A stretch of 64,000 bases of DNA from Cryptomeria japonica (GCF_030272615.1 NC_081405.1:311751235-311815234), one strand, 5' to 3'. Counted from the stretch's first letter, positions 1-12,291 are shown. Numbers and translations are program-made. Notes: generated by a model from the sequence alone, not told the origin.

Positions 1-1363
1 CCTTATGATAGCATCCCTGTTTTAGTCATTCCTGGTAGTAGTGCCTTATTGAGGAAGGAGGATGGAGGGGGAATTTAGGCCCAACTGACACTTATTTGAT
101 AGTGTTTAGGGGTGGGGTTGTTTCTCACATTTTATTCTTTGATCACATTTTTAATTTTGGCTACCCCTGTTGAGGGATATTATCATTCTTCTTCTGTTAA
201 TTGGTGATTACCTTTTGGTCTCTCCTTATCTATCAACCTGTGATATATTGGTTGCCATTTAGGGTGGCAGTGAATGTTTGGGTTTTGTGCCATTACGTTC
301 CTCATTGGTATCTATTGGTATTTTACTTGGCATTGTTTGGATTTAGCTTCGTGGCAGTCGGTTACCTTAGTTTTTCTTGGACTTCTTGGGACTATGTTGG
401 TATTGGATAATCTATGCTACTCATTATGTTTCGTGGATGAGTTTGGGTATTATGCTTGGGTGCTCTATTTTTTGGCAATCATTTCTCCTTGTAGATAGAT
501 GTGGGTGATCTTATCATGAGTTTTTTGTTTTCATGTGTGATGCATTGTTCCTTCGAATGAATCATTATGCTTCATGGGTGTCGTGTTGGTTAAACATTTG
601 CCTTAGTGATTGGGCCTGCTGTAAGTTATGTGAAGTTTCCATAATTTGTATGTGCTCTCTTGCTGGGCGTTTTTCTCTTATGATGGTCTGATAATCATAC
701 AGTGGTCATCCTCTTCTTCGTTATATATCCTAGATAGGTGTTCAAGTATGGCACACATTCGTCTATTCTTTTTTCTCTATTATGTAATGTTCTGCATTAT
801 GTGGAATTTCTCGGACAGAGTTGGTGGTTGGTGGCTTTTTCTGAGGAACTAGAAATTTCAGTTTGTTTGGTGGTGTAGATGGTTCCTTATTATGTTGTTA
901 CTGACATGGCTATTGCTTTGGTTTATTGTATTGATTGGTTTCACCCTGTTTCCTGAAGGTTGCTTCCATCTTCCTCTATTTCTTATATGCATAGGTTTAT
1001 GTATGCTAACCATTTTTATGTTGTCAGGTTTACTTTTTCTTGGTTCCCTTTTGGCTATGTTTTTTGTTCTTTGTAGGACCCTGGACTCATGTGGGGCATA
1101 AGCAGATTGATGTTTTGGTACTGGCACTGGTCTTGTTTAAAATATGGTGGTTGCATTTTTTGGGATGATACCTTCTCCTCTGGATCACTAGTTCATACAA
1201 GCTTTTTAAAGCTTCCTTTCTATCTAATGTAATTGATAATGTAATCAAGGTATTTTGGATTGCCTATCGGCTATTGTAATTGGTAGATAGGCTTATGTTT
1301 CTGAGCAATACTGAAGGGTTTTCTTACTGGTTCTTTCCCCTCAGTGCTCATTGAACCAGACAC
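1..1363 (+). repeat. T/G-rich LTR-like region, possible 3' LTR of a Gypsy element
   Basis: This stretch is unusually rich in T and G on the plus strand and poor in A, unlike the A+T-rich DNA that follows. It opens with a short purine-rich tract (about 50-76) and ends near 1363 in a CA dinucleotide, after which the composition changes abruptly. The open frames in it are runs of Trp, Phe, Tyr, Leu and Val with no domain I recognise and look like composition artefacts. The purine tract followed by about 1.2 kb of non-coding sequence would fit a polypurine tract and 3' LTR of an element lying to the left, but no second copy is in the window to prove it. Confidence 0.25.
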
Positions 1364-3443
1364 CATGTAAAAAATATAAAATATTAATATAATTTTAGTG
1401 GGCCATCCACTTTTATCAAAAAATAAATAAATTATGAATGATAATTCATATATTTTTATCAAAACGACTGAAATGAGTAAAATCCTGCTAATAATTTCCA
1501 ATTTATACATTCTCTCTTCCTGTGGTTGTGAGGAGAGAATAGGTTGAAGAGGAAGCTTCAATACCTTATTATGGGACCACGTGCAACAGAGTCATATGTT
1601 ATTTTCTTCACCTTTAAACGATAATTATATGTTAGAGGGATAATATGTACCAAAAGTTGATATTACATATTTCTTGCATCTTCTAGCAACACTAGCATAT
1701 TAAATGAATAATATGTTTGAAGTACAATTAATGTGAGAGGTATAATTATAGTCCAGCAAATGATTCTCTACTATATATATTCCCATACATTAAATTTAAA
1801 AGTGGCAATTAATTTAATATAAAAATGTTCAATATTAATGTATGTCTTTTGCATGAGGAGACTGTTTCATATTTAAGTTACTAAATTTGAGAGTTTATAT
1901 TTGTACACTGAATTTTTATTTTTTCAATTTTTTTATTATTTCTTTAAAGTTTGTGTATATATTTTTTTTCATCTGAAGAAGTTAGACAAACAATTTAGTT
2001 TAAGTTTCATTCAGTTTTATTATTTTATGTAATGTTCTTTAGTGTGATAAAAGTTTCACTCTGAAAGTATTGAAAGAGATTTTTGTGTAATTTGTTTTTT
2101 TTATTAAAAAAAATTGTTTCTTTTATGATAGAATGTAAGTTGTCATGAAAAATTAATTTACATTTTGAAATTCTATTAAATTCTGATTGACATTTTAATA
2201 TAATCTAAATACAATATTTTTAATTTCTCATATAATCTAAATACAGATTTTAAAATAACAATGCAATACAATCATAGTAAACCACGAGAAGAAGTTTAAT
2301 GCGTAATTTTATTCAGTTCATTTATTTCTTTAATGCCAAAGATAAAAAAAAAAACATAGAATTTTAGGAAAAGATACTAAATTATAAATATCTCATGCCT
2401 TTATGTGAAAATGGAAGAATTGTTTTTTCAATATAGTATGTTCATGTCTAAGAAATATGAGAGAATTTAAGAATTATGAAATATTGTTCTAGATTTGACA
2501 ATAAGATATTAGGAAAATAGAAAATGAGAGAATCTAGATAGAATATTTTAAAATAGATTAAAAGTAAATAAATATATATAATTCTAGAAATAAAATGTAA
2601 AACAAAGATAATCAAAATGATAAAATAAATTGATAAATTAAAATGATATAATTTAATTTAATTTGCATTTGTATTAGGATTTATTGAAAGACTATATATT
2701 TTTTAATTTTTTTAAATGAAAGGGTCAAATATAAGATTGTAGTGGAAGTTGCATCCAAAGTCCATGAAAACCCACTTAATTTAATTTAAAATAAAAAAAA
2801 TTAATAGATTTTCTACATAGAAAGAATTTTGAATTAAATGCACACCATTTTCCTTATTTAGAATAAATTGAATAAATTGCTAATATTAAACAATTAAGAT
2901 TGGTGTTCGCATTAAAATTAACATTTAAGAGTGGGTGAGAATGATTTATAGAAAATTTAGAGTGCATTTGAACGGCAAAGGTAATTGTTTTCTTACAAGA
3001 TACCAACATATTACTTCAAAATCAAAATTTTGTATAAAAATATTTCATAATTTCCATTAAGTAGCATGAAATTGTATTATTTGCATATGCAAATTTCAAA
3101 ATTTAATCTGATTTATTATAATTTTTATTGCAAATTTTGCATGTATTTTTGTCCTTGAAATTTGAAATACTAAAATTTCAATACACTCTTACCAGAAATT
3201 TATTTAAAAATGATAGTTTTGTGTAAAATAATTTATTTGAAATTTTTTCATTAAATAACATGACAGTGAAGTGCTTAGCAAGTTAGCTTAATATATATGC
3301 AAATCTCAAACCTTAGTTTGATTTGGTGCAACTAATTTAATTCATTTAATAGAGAGACTAAGATGAAATACTCTATTGCACAAAATTGAAAACAAAAATT
3401 ATAAATTTCATCTAATTTTTTTCATTTAGATAAATGCTTTATT
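1364..3443. other. A+T-rich intergenic DNA, nothing recognised
   Basis: Very A+T-rich sequence with many short poly-A and poly-T runs. No open frame of useful length, no repeat unit and no RNA gene could be recognised. Confidence 0.6.
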
Positions 3444-4160
3444 AAACAAGTGTCACATAGTGGCTAATACTTGATTTTAGTATAGTTTTAATAATAATTA
3501 TGATTTAATTTTAATAATGATTATATTTTAAAAATTATAAGAATTAAGATAAAAAAATTAAACATAATCATTTCATAATAATTAAAATTTTACTAGAAAA
3601 AATAATATAAATTAAAGAAATCTTAAATAAATTTTTAATTTCACAAATTAAAGTTAAATAATTGAAATAGTTTTAGATTTAAATCTACTTTAAAAACTAA
3701 AATATAATAAACAAAAATGTGTAAACAAAACTATATAAAAAATTAAACATTAAGAAAAATTAAAATTAATAATAAATAACAGTAGCCTTGATAGATAATA
3801 ATTTTATTAAGTCAAATTAATTAAATAAAAATAGTAATAATTTTTTAAATTCATTGTAATTTAAATATAATAAAATATGTATAAAAGTATAATTAGTTTT
3901 AAACATATTAATTCAATAAAAGAAAATTGTCAAATTAATTAAAAATCCGCTTATAACAACTAAATTGTATTTAGCCAATAAGTGTATAGAAAAATAATTT
4001 GGGTAATTTATAATGTTAAAAATTGTACAATTAGACTTTGGTAAATCAAAAGATTGAAAAAATCAAAAGTTAAAATTTGTTTGTGATTGGTTCAAATTAA
4101 TTTTTTTAATAACTAGTTAACTGGAAAAACAAAAAACTCATTACAATAGTAGCCTAATGG
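3444..4160. repeat. Dispersed A+T-rich repeat, copy R1
   Basis: Segments here recur near 60 kb. About 3651-3830 matches 60120-60275 nearly base for base, the left edge (cacatagtggct at about 3452) recurs at about 60102, and about 4075-4140 matches 60870-60940. A third, shorter copy lies at 15706-15955. No coding capacity is visible and I see no convincing terminal inverted repeats, so the class is unknown; a non-autonomous element is the simplest reading. Confidence 0.6.
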
Positions 4161-4736
4161 CAAGTAAAATTAGAAAATCAAACAAAAAATTAAATGTTTC
4201 TATAATGTACCTCGATAAGTGATCAATTATTGAAGTAAATATGATAGATTGATAAGACATGAAATGGTCATTCAAGTATTTGCAAGTTTGAAAGTTTTTT
4301 CAATCTTGGTTTGGAGTGCAAATTTTGTGATTTTTGATATGACCAAGTTCAATAGGAATGATATATCCTATGATAGAGAACAAGGTTACTCTGATCAAGC
4401 AATGTAGTTTTGTGATAAAGGATGATAGATCCTAATGAGAAACTATGTTTGAATGATAAGTTTATCAAAGAAAATGCGATGATGCACTTTGAGATGTTAG
4501 ATCTTGAACTTATTGGAAATGAATACTTGAAACCCTTAGCGTGTCTAGTCTTGAATTTGTTTTCACAGAAGATAACTTGACCTAGTAACCCGAGAAGACA
4601 ACCTATGCATAGGATGGAAAATACCAGGTATATGCTCACTGTGGACTGATTAGGCAAGTACAACAAATCTGAAAAGGCATACGAAAAACACAAGTTTCTA
4701 GATTGATGAGAACAAAGTCTCGTACGACAAAAGATT

Positions 4737-5083
4737 GTGATCCAGACGACAATTTAGTGACTTCCAGATGACAAAAGGGAAATCTTGTACAGGCTGCTAT
4801 CTATACTCGTACAACAGTTTAGGATGAACCAAACAATAATTCTTAGAGACTAGAATGACAAAATGGAAGACTTGTATGATAGTTTAGTGTGAACCAGACG
4901 ATAATTCTCAAAGACCAAAATGACAAATTGGAAGACTTGTACGACAATTTATGGTGAGCCATATGATAATTATCAGAGACCAAAATGATAAATTGGAAGA
5001 CTCATACGATAGTTTATGGTGAACCAGACGATAATTCTTAGAGACTAGAATGACAAACTAGAAGACTTGTACGACACAGGATT
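4737..5083. repeat. 65-bp tandem repeat, about 4-5 copies
   Basis: Unit starts beginning gtgaacca or gtgagcca fall at 4889, 4954 and 5019, exactly 65 bases apart. A diverged copy precedes them at about 4823, and a longer, more diverged one at about 4737. Each unit carries the phrases 'gataattct', 'gacaaattggaagactt' and 'gtacgaca'. Similarity between neighbouring units is high but not perfect. No open frame runs through the array. Confidence 0.8.
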
Positions 5084-6350
5084 GGACAGGGATGAGTTTC
5101 TGGCAAGACAAAGTTTTGACCAATATCTTTTGATGTTTTGATTATTTTCTCTAGTTTTAGTATTTCAGTTTCAGTTCCAAGGACAAAAACACAACAGACA
5201 AGTCAGATGCAAAGTGACCTCAAGCACATCACGCTAATCCTAAGGAAGTTGGCTGAGAGAGAAAACCTTTGCTTGCAACCTTAGGTACACACCCAATAGC
5301 TAATCAAAATATGACCACTGAGTCTCACACAATGGATTGTTGAGTCTCACACAATGGATTCTCAATGCCATATTAGCCGACTCCAAATGCTAATGGGGGC
5401 ATGATATGGAAAGTATCTTGGGAGAGTTACTATCTCTCTTGCAAAAAGATTATCCCCCTTTTGGAGGTGAACCAAGTAGCTTCTATCTTAAAGTTATTAA
5501 TAAGGACTTCCATTCAAAATTACCCCCTGAAGTCGTGCAAGCATGATTGAGGCCTATAGCCCGACAAGGTACTGAAACAAGATGTAGTCATGCAATCATG
5601 ATTGAGACCACAAGGCCCTACAAAATGCCCGATATGAGAGATCCCAAAGAGAAAAATCAAATAACTCCATCCTCCAAGACTTTAATCTCAAGAGGCCTAT
5701 TTATTATAGTGATTTAAAATGCTTAGGTCTAGCTATACTCACTTGGGTCGTTCTCACAGGGTGATTACTTTTTCCCACTGTGACAGGCCCGCTAAAGGAA
5801 CACAAATTTCAAACTCGAAAAGCTTCAAGGGTCTGGATTTCTGATTGTCTATATAGAAAAGAGCATACTCTCCTACCTTTTAGACTCTTCTCAAATATGA
5901 AAAATAGATTTGTTCATTTACCATATCACAATTTAAGTGCCTAGAAAACTTAAGAATACACAAAGTTTAGTTGAATCTCCTTAGGCAACCTGCAAAAACA
6001 AAGAATCAATAGTCATATCATTTCTGAGTGATAGGCATGTTCTTGGACAAACGTCCTGAAAAAACTTGTTAGGCTGTGAAAAATCTCAAAACAAATCAAG
6101 GTTAGCATTAGCATTATCAAAATTCAATCAAGAAAAACCCTAAAATGCAATCTGTTTTTGATACGAGAAAGAAGAAATGCGTACGAGCTTTCTCACCTAG
6201 CCATATGAGAATTCTCACCTAACCATACAACAAAGCAAAGAATATCGTACTATTAAGAAAATAATGTCATATGAGATTCTGTAGAATGTATGGATAAAAT
6301 CTTGAAGGATGAGAATTTGATGATCCGCAAGGCCAAAAATTGAGTTTTGG

Positions 6351-6368
6351 GCCCCACGGTGGGTGCCA
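6351..6368 (-). other. Primer-binding site of Tat-type Gypsy LTR
   Basis: Read on the minus strand this is TGGCACCCACCGTGGGGC. It differs by one base (G to A at a CpG) from the PBS I know from Tat-lineage Gypsy elements such as maize Cinful/Zeon. It sits 5 bases inside the LTR edge at 6374, the expected place. Confidence 0.7.
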
Positions 6369-6373
6369 ATTAA

Positions 6374-7369
6374 TGTTTGCATGAAATCTGGAATCTACAT
6401 ATGCAACACAAACACTCAATAGATCATGACATGCATGGTTAGTTGATCAAAATAAATAAATATAAAACCATAACAAATGGACCTATTACCTCCTAAAAGA
6501 TGTAAGTATAAATTTGCTCTTAGATTTGTCTAAGCAATGCTAGTGACTTGACTACACCAAGATGGAGGATTTAATTTATATGAATGCAAAACTAGATGAA
6601 TACAAGATTAACAAATTAAACTAGATTAATCTAAAATGATACGAGATGTGTGATTGTATGCATGATTAATCTAAGATGCTAATTATGCTAGATGATTGAG
6701 ATAAAAAATGACTATAGTAATGATGCTGGAATCTAGGATGCAAGAGATTTTTATTGCTCCAAAATGAGGGGTATTTATAGGAATTCCAAGGCCAAAGCTG
6801 AGGTGGTAGGTATTGGCGGTCTAGATTTGATCTGAAGATACCAAGGGCTAAGATTGGGGAAGTAGGAGAAGAGGCTGGAGGAAGGGACATTTGTCATCTC
6901 TGTGGTGACAAGTGTCAAGGAACCTTGCTCATGAGAAGGCAAGTGTCCAAGGGAGGAGACATGTGGCAAAAGTGCCATGTGTCTCAAGGGGGGAATATCC
7001 AACCCATAAGAGGTTAGGATAAAAGAGGTTAGGATGTGCAAGAGGATAGTGTTAGTTAGAATGGGTTAGGTTAGGGGGTGGTTAGAAGTTAGGAGCCATG
7101 TGCTCATATTTGAATTTAGAAATTCAAATATTAGGAAAAGATAATTAATTTCAACAAATCATGATTTGATTTGTTTTAACTAATTATGATATTAGAAGAG
7201 TGAATTAAAATGGGGTGGGGGGGGTGGATTAATTAATCAAAGGGGAATTATTGAAATGAATTTAATGAATAAATCCTTAGATTTATTTATAAGTAGACTG
7301 AATGGGAAAATTAATCAAATTATTTTTGAATTCAATTGATTATCTTCAGATCATTTTTAGGTGTATACA
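6374..7369 (-). mobile_element. 5' LTR of a Tat-type Gypsy element
   Basis: In element sense (minus strand) the LTR begins TGTATACACC at 7369 and ends in CA at 6374, next to the PBS. It has the usual layout: an A+T-rich, AATTAATT-containing U3 start, then a C-rich stretch, then a TATA box (6770-6780) and a T/A-rich R-U5. The same LTR start recurs in plus orientation at 39846. No partner LTR with matching sequence is in the window, so the rest of the element is lost or lies beyond recognition. Open frames inside it are not genes. Confidence 0.65.
6770..6780 (-). promoter_or_regulatory. TATA box of the Gypsy LTR promoter
   Basis: On the minus strand the sequence is CTATAAATACC, a near-ideal plant TATA box. 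It lies about 400 bases before the LTR end, as expected for the U3/R boundary. Confidence 0.55.
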
Positions 7370-9535
7370 CTAGGTAATAAATTTTTCCTACTAGCTAATT
7401 TTCTAGTCTTCTTAGAGTTAGGTGTACATCATTCAAAGTTACAATCAAAGAAACAATGCAATCATCATTCTTGAAGTGAGAAACATTGAGTTTAGATGAG
7501 AGATCATAGTGCAAGCAAGAGGTATCAATAATGATAATGGTAGAGAAGATGGGAAAATGGTTACAAAGGGTGGTGGTGAGGTTAGGGGCAATACGAATGT
7601 TGATGGGTTGGGGGAAATAGTAGTGTCATGATAGAAATAGACCCTATCCAACATATAATATTTTTATCAACATCCAACCTACTCATTTTTTTTTATAAAA
7701 CCATGTTGTAATTATTTTAAGTAAACCAATGAGGGTTTATAAAAAACACCTTTGCCATGGATAGGGTCAAATGTCCTAAGGCTATTATTAGTGTGAGTCC
7801 AAGCATCAAATTCAAAATAAGATAGTTTAATACTATTCATCCAATTGTTGTTTATAGAGTGCTCAAACATGTTTAAGTCACTTTCAGTCACCTATAAATG
7901 GATGAATGACACAATATTATAAAGGTGAATTTTAACATATCCATGCTGATTTCCATTTAGTTTTGTGGCTATTCTATTCTTTCATCAAGAAATTATTTGA
8001 CACACATTATGACCTTACATATCTTACTATTAATTTCGAATCATCATAAAATTATAAGAGCTTAATACTTTTCTTCTTTGCATACAAGTCATGAACAAGT
8101 GCTTCAAACTTGATTACATTATTAGAAGAATTGAATTTTGACCAATATGATTGCTAGTATCTTTCTATGTAGTGAAACTAAAGATATACCATTTAATTAA
8201 CAATATTGAAATAAAAAAACTCCAAAAGCAAAAACTATAAAATCAAGACTCCATCCTCTCAATAGCTATCTGATACATAAACAAAGCCACATTTGTGGCA
8301 CAATCATATTGATCAATTCGAATAGTAAAACTGAGACCATTTAAAGAAGGTGAAGAATACCTATAAACTTTAAAGTGAAAAAGACACTGTAGTAAATGCA
8401 AACAAAAACATATCGTTCAAAAACGGATAGTATCAGTATCATTTGTAAACCACAACAATCTTTCCATGCCTTGTCTTCTGCTTGTCCACATGCTTACTAA
8501 TTGACAAGGATATGATTTTTTTCCAACTCTGTAAGCCTTAATGTTTAGTACGAACAGTTAATCAATTTTCACTATATTATTTAATTGATTTTAATTTGGC
8601 TAATCTAGTATATAATTGTAAATTACGTATTTTTGTATATAATTGAATCTATGCATTTAATCTTGCTTGCAACTAACTCCATACTTATTATGTAGCACAA
8701 TCTAATTGACTTATCTATCTGATTTGTTCACTAATCTAATCCTTATTCATAATACAATCTTACCAGATACATATCAAATCTAGCTATTAGAATCATATTA
8801 TATTTGCATGTACAAGGTTGTTTTCACAACTTCAACCTTGATCCTTTTAGTTGTACATTCAGTTCTAATTATATAATTTAATAGTTATGATGTAAAAATC
8901 ATTACTGCACAAATAAATCACTTAACAATCATTCTAGAATTCATGTCACTGTTTGAAAATTGTTACTACCAAAATCTTTTTAAATAATCCCATAATGACC
9001 CCAAAAAAACTTCAAAATATAACCAAAAATATCACTATCTAATTACCATGAAAGAAAGTTGTGGTATCATCAAAATCAATTTTACGTGCAACAAAGATCC
9101 AAAAGTGTGAATCCAAAAATACAGTTAGCCTACAGTGGAATCCAAAAATATTTTTGAATTCCTTTAAGTGTACGGTAGCGCAGAGATTATAGTAAATGTA
9201 GGGTCCTACCCTCATCTTCCATGTGGACTGTCTATTTTTGTGTCATAAAGCCACTACAGAAGTTCTGTGGTTAAAAAGTGATGTTCTCTCCATGTGGGAT
9301 TTCCTACGAAGCTTCCTTTGTCTATTAATTGTAATGCTGGCAATGTTGGTTTGTTTCTGTTGAAGGCAATGGGTCCTCCATCCATTTACAGATATTTGTA
9401 GTTCCACGTAGAGTGAATACAAAATGGGCTTCTATTTGATATGCGTCAAGCACCTTCCGAGCACCTTCCTAGCCTATTCGTAACCGCTAAAACATCCTGC
9501 ATTCTATTCGGTACTCAATAGATTTTTTTCATGGA
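7370..9535. other. Upstream flank of the calmodulin-like gene, no gene seen
   Basis: A+T-rich DNA with no coding frame or RNA gene that I can support. It holds the first copy of an ~82-bp direct repeat (7981-8062). The last few hundred bases should contain the regulatory region of the gene at 9664, but I recognise no element with confidence apart from the TATA-like site. Confidence 0.5.
7981..8062 (+). repeat. Direct repeat, left copy flanking the calmodulin-like gene
   Basis: The sequence starting ttcatcaagaaattatttga recurs at 11796-11878 with roughly 80-85% identity by eye. Both copies are in the same orientation, about 3.8 kb apart, on either side of the gene. Confidence 0.7.
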
Positions 9536-9538
9536 AAT

Positions 9539-9548
9539 ATTATTTAAA
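9539..9548 (+). promoter_or_regulatory. TATA-like box upstream of calmodulin-like gene
   Basis: TTATTTAAAG lies about 120 bases before the start codon, a sensible distance for a plant core promoter with a short 5' UTR of roughly 85-95 bases. No other TATA-like site as good lies between it and the ATG. Confidence 0.45.
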
Positions 9549-9663
9549 GGTAGAGAGACAGATAGAGGAGTACCAAGGATTAGAGTAGTTGATAGTAGTG
9601 GAGGAGGATAGTTCTTAAGTTTGCAGAATAGGAGAATCCTATTTCTTTAGGAATACATCAAAG

Positions 9664-10461
9664 ATGTCTTCCATCTTGGATGTTGGTGAGTCTATCATTG
9701 AGGACAATTGGTATTACGGTTGTCTCTTCAGTCCTAAGAAAAGCACTAAAACTGGAGCAGTTTTTAGTAGTACTAGTATACGTGACAATGAGCATAGTGA
9801 CGTAGATAGGAAATATCATGACATTGCTGATGATGAAAAACCTAAGCAATATCCCATTGCAGGGAGTAAGCAATTATTGAAAGAAGAAAGTGGTAATAGT
9901 AGTAGTCCATGTTTCGAGTCAAGCGATTCCAGTTCAGCTAAAATATTCATTGAAGATGCAGAGGAGGAGGATGAGTGTCTTGCAAGTATGTTTAGAGCAT
10001 TGGATGAAGATGGTGACGGAAGAGTTAGTTCAGATGAGATAGTGAGGTTTTTGGAGAGATTAAGTCTGGAAATGCCCAAAGAGGAGGTGGAACTAGCTGT
10101 GAGATCAGTATCTGCATGTGGTGATGAGTTTCTCACTACCATGGAGTTTGGTGAGTTTTATAGAATTGTATTTTCAAATGAGGAAGAAGTTGATATTGTG
10201 AAGGATGAGGAGAAAGCAATCTGTGAGGCATTTAATGTTTTTGATCAAAATGGAGATGGGTTTATCAGTACAATGGAGTTGGCTGATGTTCTGTCCAGAT
10301 TAGGATTTGTGGAGGGGAAGGATGTGAGTTGCTGTGAGAGCATGATTGAGAGTGTGGATTATAATGGAGATGGGTTTGTTGATATTCATGAGTTCAGGCA
10401 TTTAATCACCAGAACTTCTTCTGCTTCTCATCCCTGTCTTCAATATGTTTCTGCAGTCTGA
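9664..10461 (+). CDS. Calmodulin-like EF-hand calcium-binding protein
   Basis: Intronless, 265 residues. The C-terminal half has two EF-hand pairs. Loop 1 (residues 114-125, DEDGDGRVSSDE), loop 3 (194-205, DQNGDGFISTMEL start) and loop 4 (232-243, DYNGDGFVDIHEF start) have Asp at 1, 3 and 5 or equivalents and Glu at 12, so they should bind Ca2+. Loop 2 (about 150-161) lacks the acidic positions and is probably silent. The first ~100 residues are a Ser/Asp/Glu-rich extension with no membrane segment or signal peptide visible. In plants such CML proteins act as calcium sensors that bind target proteins; the target here is unknown. The start is chosen because it is the first ATG after the TATA-like site and its context (aaagATGtc) is reasonable. 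The frame is unbroken amid degraded transposons, which argues for a functional gene. Confidence 0.92.
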   Translation: MSSILDVGESIIEDNWYYGCLFSPKKSTKTGAVFSSTSIRDNEHSDVDRKYHDIADDEKPKQYPIAGSKQLLKEESGNSSSPCFESSDSSSAKIFIEDAEEEDECLASMFRALDEDGDGRVSSDEIVRFLERLSLEMPKEEVELAVRSVSACGDEFLTTMEFGEFYRIVFSNEEEVDIVKDEEKAICEAFNVFDQNGDGFISTMELADVLSRLGFVEGKDVSCCESMIESVDYNGDGFVDIHEFRHLITRTSSASHPCLQYVSAV

Positions 10462-12291
10462 TGGCTTTATGGTAGAGTTAACTTTATGGCTACTATACAT
10501 ATTGTAAGAGTTCACAGTTGTCTGTAGTTCATTGCAGTGCTGATAGAAATTCAGATCACTACATATTGTAAGAGAGAAATCTGTAATTGAAATTTGAAAA
10601 TCATCTAGAAATAACCACTATGTTTGATTTTGTAAAAAGTGCAACATGCTAAAATGGAAATAACCATTGTATTTAGTAATATTATAGAAATTTATCTATG
10701 GTTATTTTCAGTTTTGTGGGAGAAATTATTAGAATATTTCAACATATTTATGTTGTGTATGAAGTAGTTGAGGATAGTGTAAACATAAAATCTAACGGTA
10801 ACAACAAGAAGAATGTGAGAAATCAATTTCATATTTAAATAATCATAATAATGATCTAGAGATTTTGTTCTTCCATAACAAGAGGCAAATGCAAATGTTA
10901 GAAGATGCCTATTCTTTTTAGGGAAAGCATCTTAAAATCACCTATGACTGTTAATTTAGATATTTGCATCTCAAATTTTATAGCAAAATACTATGAGTTC
11001 CAATAGATAATATTTGATTTATTAGTTGAAAATTTTACAACAAATAATATTTGATGTATTAATTTAAAAAGTTACAACAAAAGTTATTAGTGTCAGTGAA
11101 TGGTTTTAACAATTTAAATATAAGAGATGCATTGTGCTTAGTTTATGTTATTGGTTAGTTTGTGTTTGAGTGGAGGCAAAGATTATGAAATTGAAATAAT
11201 TTTTGTAGTAGTTAGTATAATAATATATTTTGTCTTATTGACTTAGTTTCAATCCAAAGTTCAAATTAATATTGCATAATATCTTTGATATAGCCTTTTA
11301 ACCCTTCATAATTGTAGGACACAATCTATTCATATATGATATAGAGTTTGACAAGGCATTGTTCTCTATAATAGTACTTCTTATATGATGTCATATTTCT
11401 TTTTATTGAATCTATAAGAATTATTATGACTAGTTCCATGCCTTCAAAGGATATACTTCCCTCTAGATTTTTTTTTTTTCGATTCGAAAAATTAATCTCC
11501 ACATTTCTCCTCAAGTTATTGGGTATAGTTCTATGAATTAGTCAACTTTCTAGATAAATTGATAAAAAAAATTGACCATTCTATTAAAATACCATCTAAT
11601 GACACATTATTTTTCATAGTTGGTCTTATGATCAATTTGACATTATCTTCAATTGCCAACAAGTCTGGCAATAGATCAAATTGAGAACCAATAATGCCAT
11701 CCTATATACTTCTATATTTTTATTTTTGAGGAATCAATATAAAATTGAAAACATAAATGGATTCCAAAATATCCAATATGTAGTGATTATATGTGTTCAT
11801 CAAGGAGTTCTTTGACACACATTATGAACTTACTTGTTTTACTATCAATTTTGAATCATCATAAAGATTTAAGAACTAAAGGTGTTACTATTTGTGAAGG
11901 AGGTCTCATTCAAAGGGAATTCAATTTCAAGTTTTATGAAATATATTGTTAAAATTAGAGACAACCTCTATTGATAATCTCTTTATTGTGGGCAATTATT
12001 CAAGCATGGAGATACGATCTCCTTTTCCTCTAAATTAATTGTTTAAACATGTTTTCTCTAAACTCATCCTATAATCTTATGAAATGAGGAACAAGATTGC
12101 TATGCCAATCTAATATTTTTTTTAAAATGCTACAATTTTTTTCATTTTCATACATTTTAATGTTACTTTACAATGTACATATGTTTGGCAATATCTTGCA
12201 AGTATTTAACATGAGTGATAGCATTAGATCTCAAGTGTAAGATGGAAGGACTTTTTTGATAAAGTATTTTTTATCCACAAAATCATTTTAA
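10462..12291. other. Downstream flank of the calmodulin-like gene, no gene seen
   Basis: Presumably begins with the 3' UTR; no canonical AATAAA is close to the stop codon. The rest is A+T-rich with no supported gene. It contains the right copy of the flanking direct repeat. Confidence 0.5.
11796..11878 (+). repeat. Direct repeat, right copy flanking the calmodulin-like gene
   Basis: Matches 7981-8062 in the same orientation (shared words include 'gacacacattatga', 'ttactat' and 'gaatcatcataaa'). It may be the remains of two insertions of one repeat family, or of a local duplication. Confidence 0.7.

Larger units (their letters stand above)
4200..6373 (-). mobile_element. Leader / internal remnant of a Tat-type Gypsy element
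   Basis: This lies directly downstream, in element sense, of the PBS at 6351-6368 and the LTR at 6374-7369, so it should be untranslated leader and the start of gag. No gag, protease or RT motif can be read in any frame, so coding sequence is either lost or too decayed. It includes a 65-bp tandem repeat and a near-exact doubling of a 19-base motif (gagtctcacacaatggatt, about 5309-5360). The left boundary is a guess based on where composition changes. Confidence 0.4.

Noticed and set aside
201-1101. Several plus-strand frames with Trp/Phe/Tyr-rich hydrophobic products
   Set aside because: Composition of T/G-rich DNA; no conserved motif and no consistent frame.
4349-4693. 114-codon minus-strand frame
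   Set aside because: Situated in a Gypsy leader region, no gag or other motif.
6666-7041. Two overlapping minus-strand frames rich in Pro/Ser/Leu
   Set aside because: They lie within the LTR around its TATA box; not coding.
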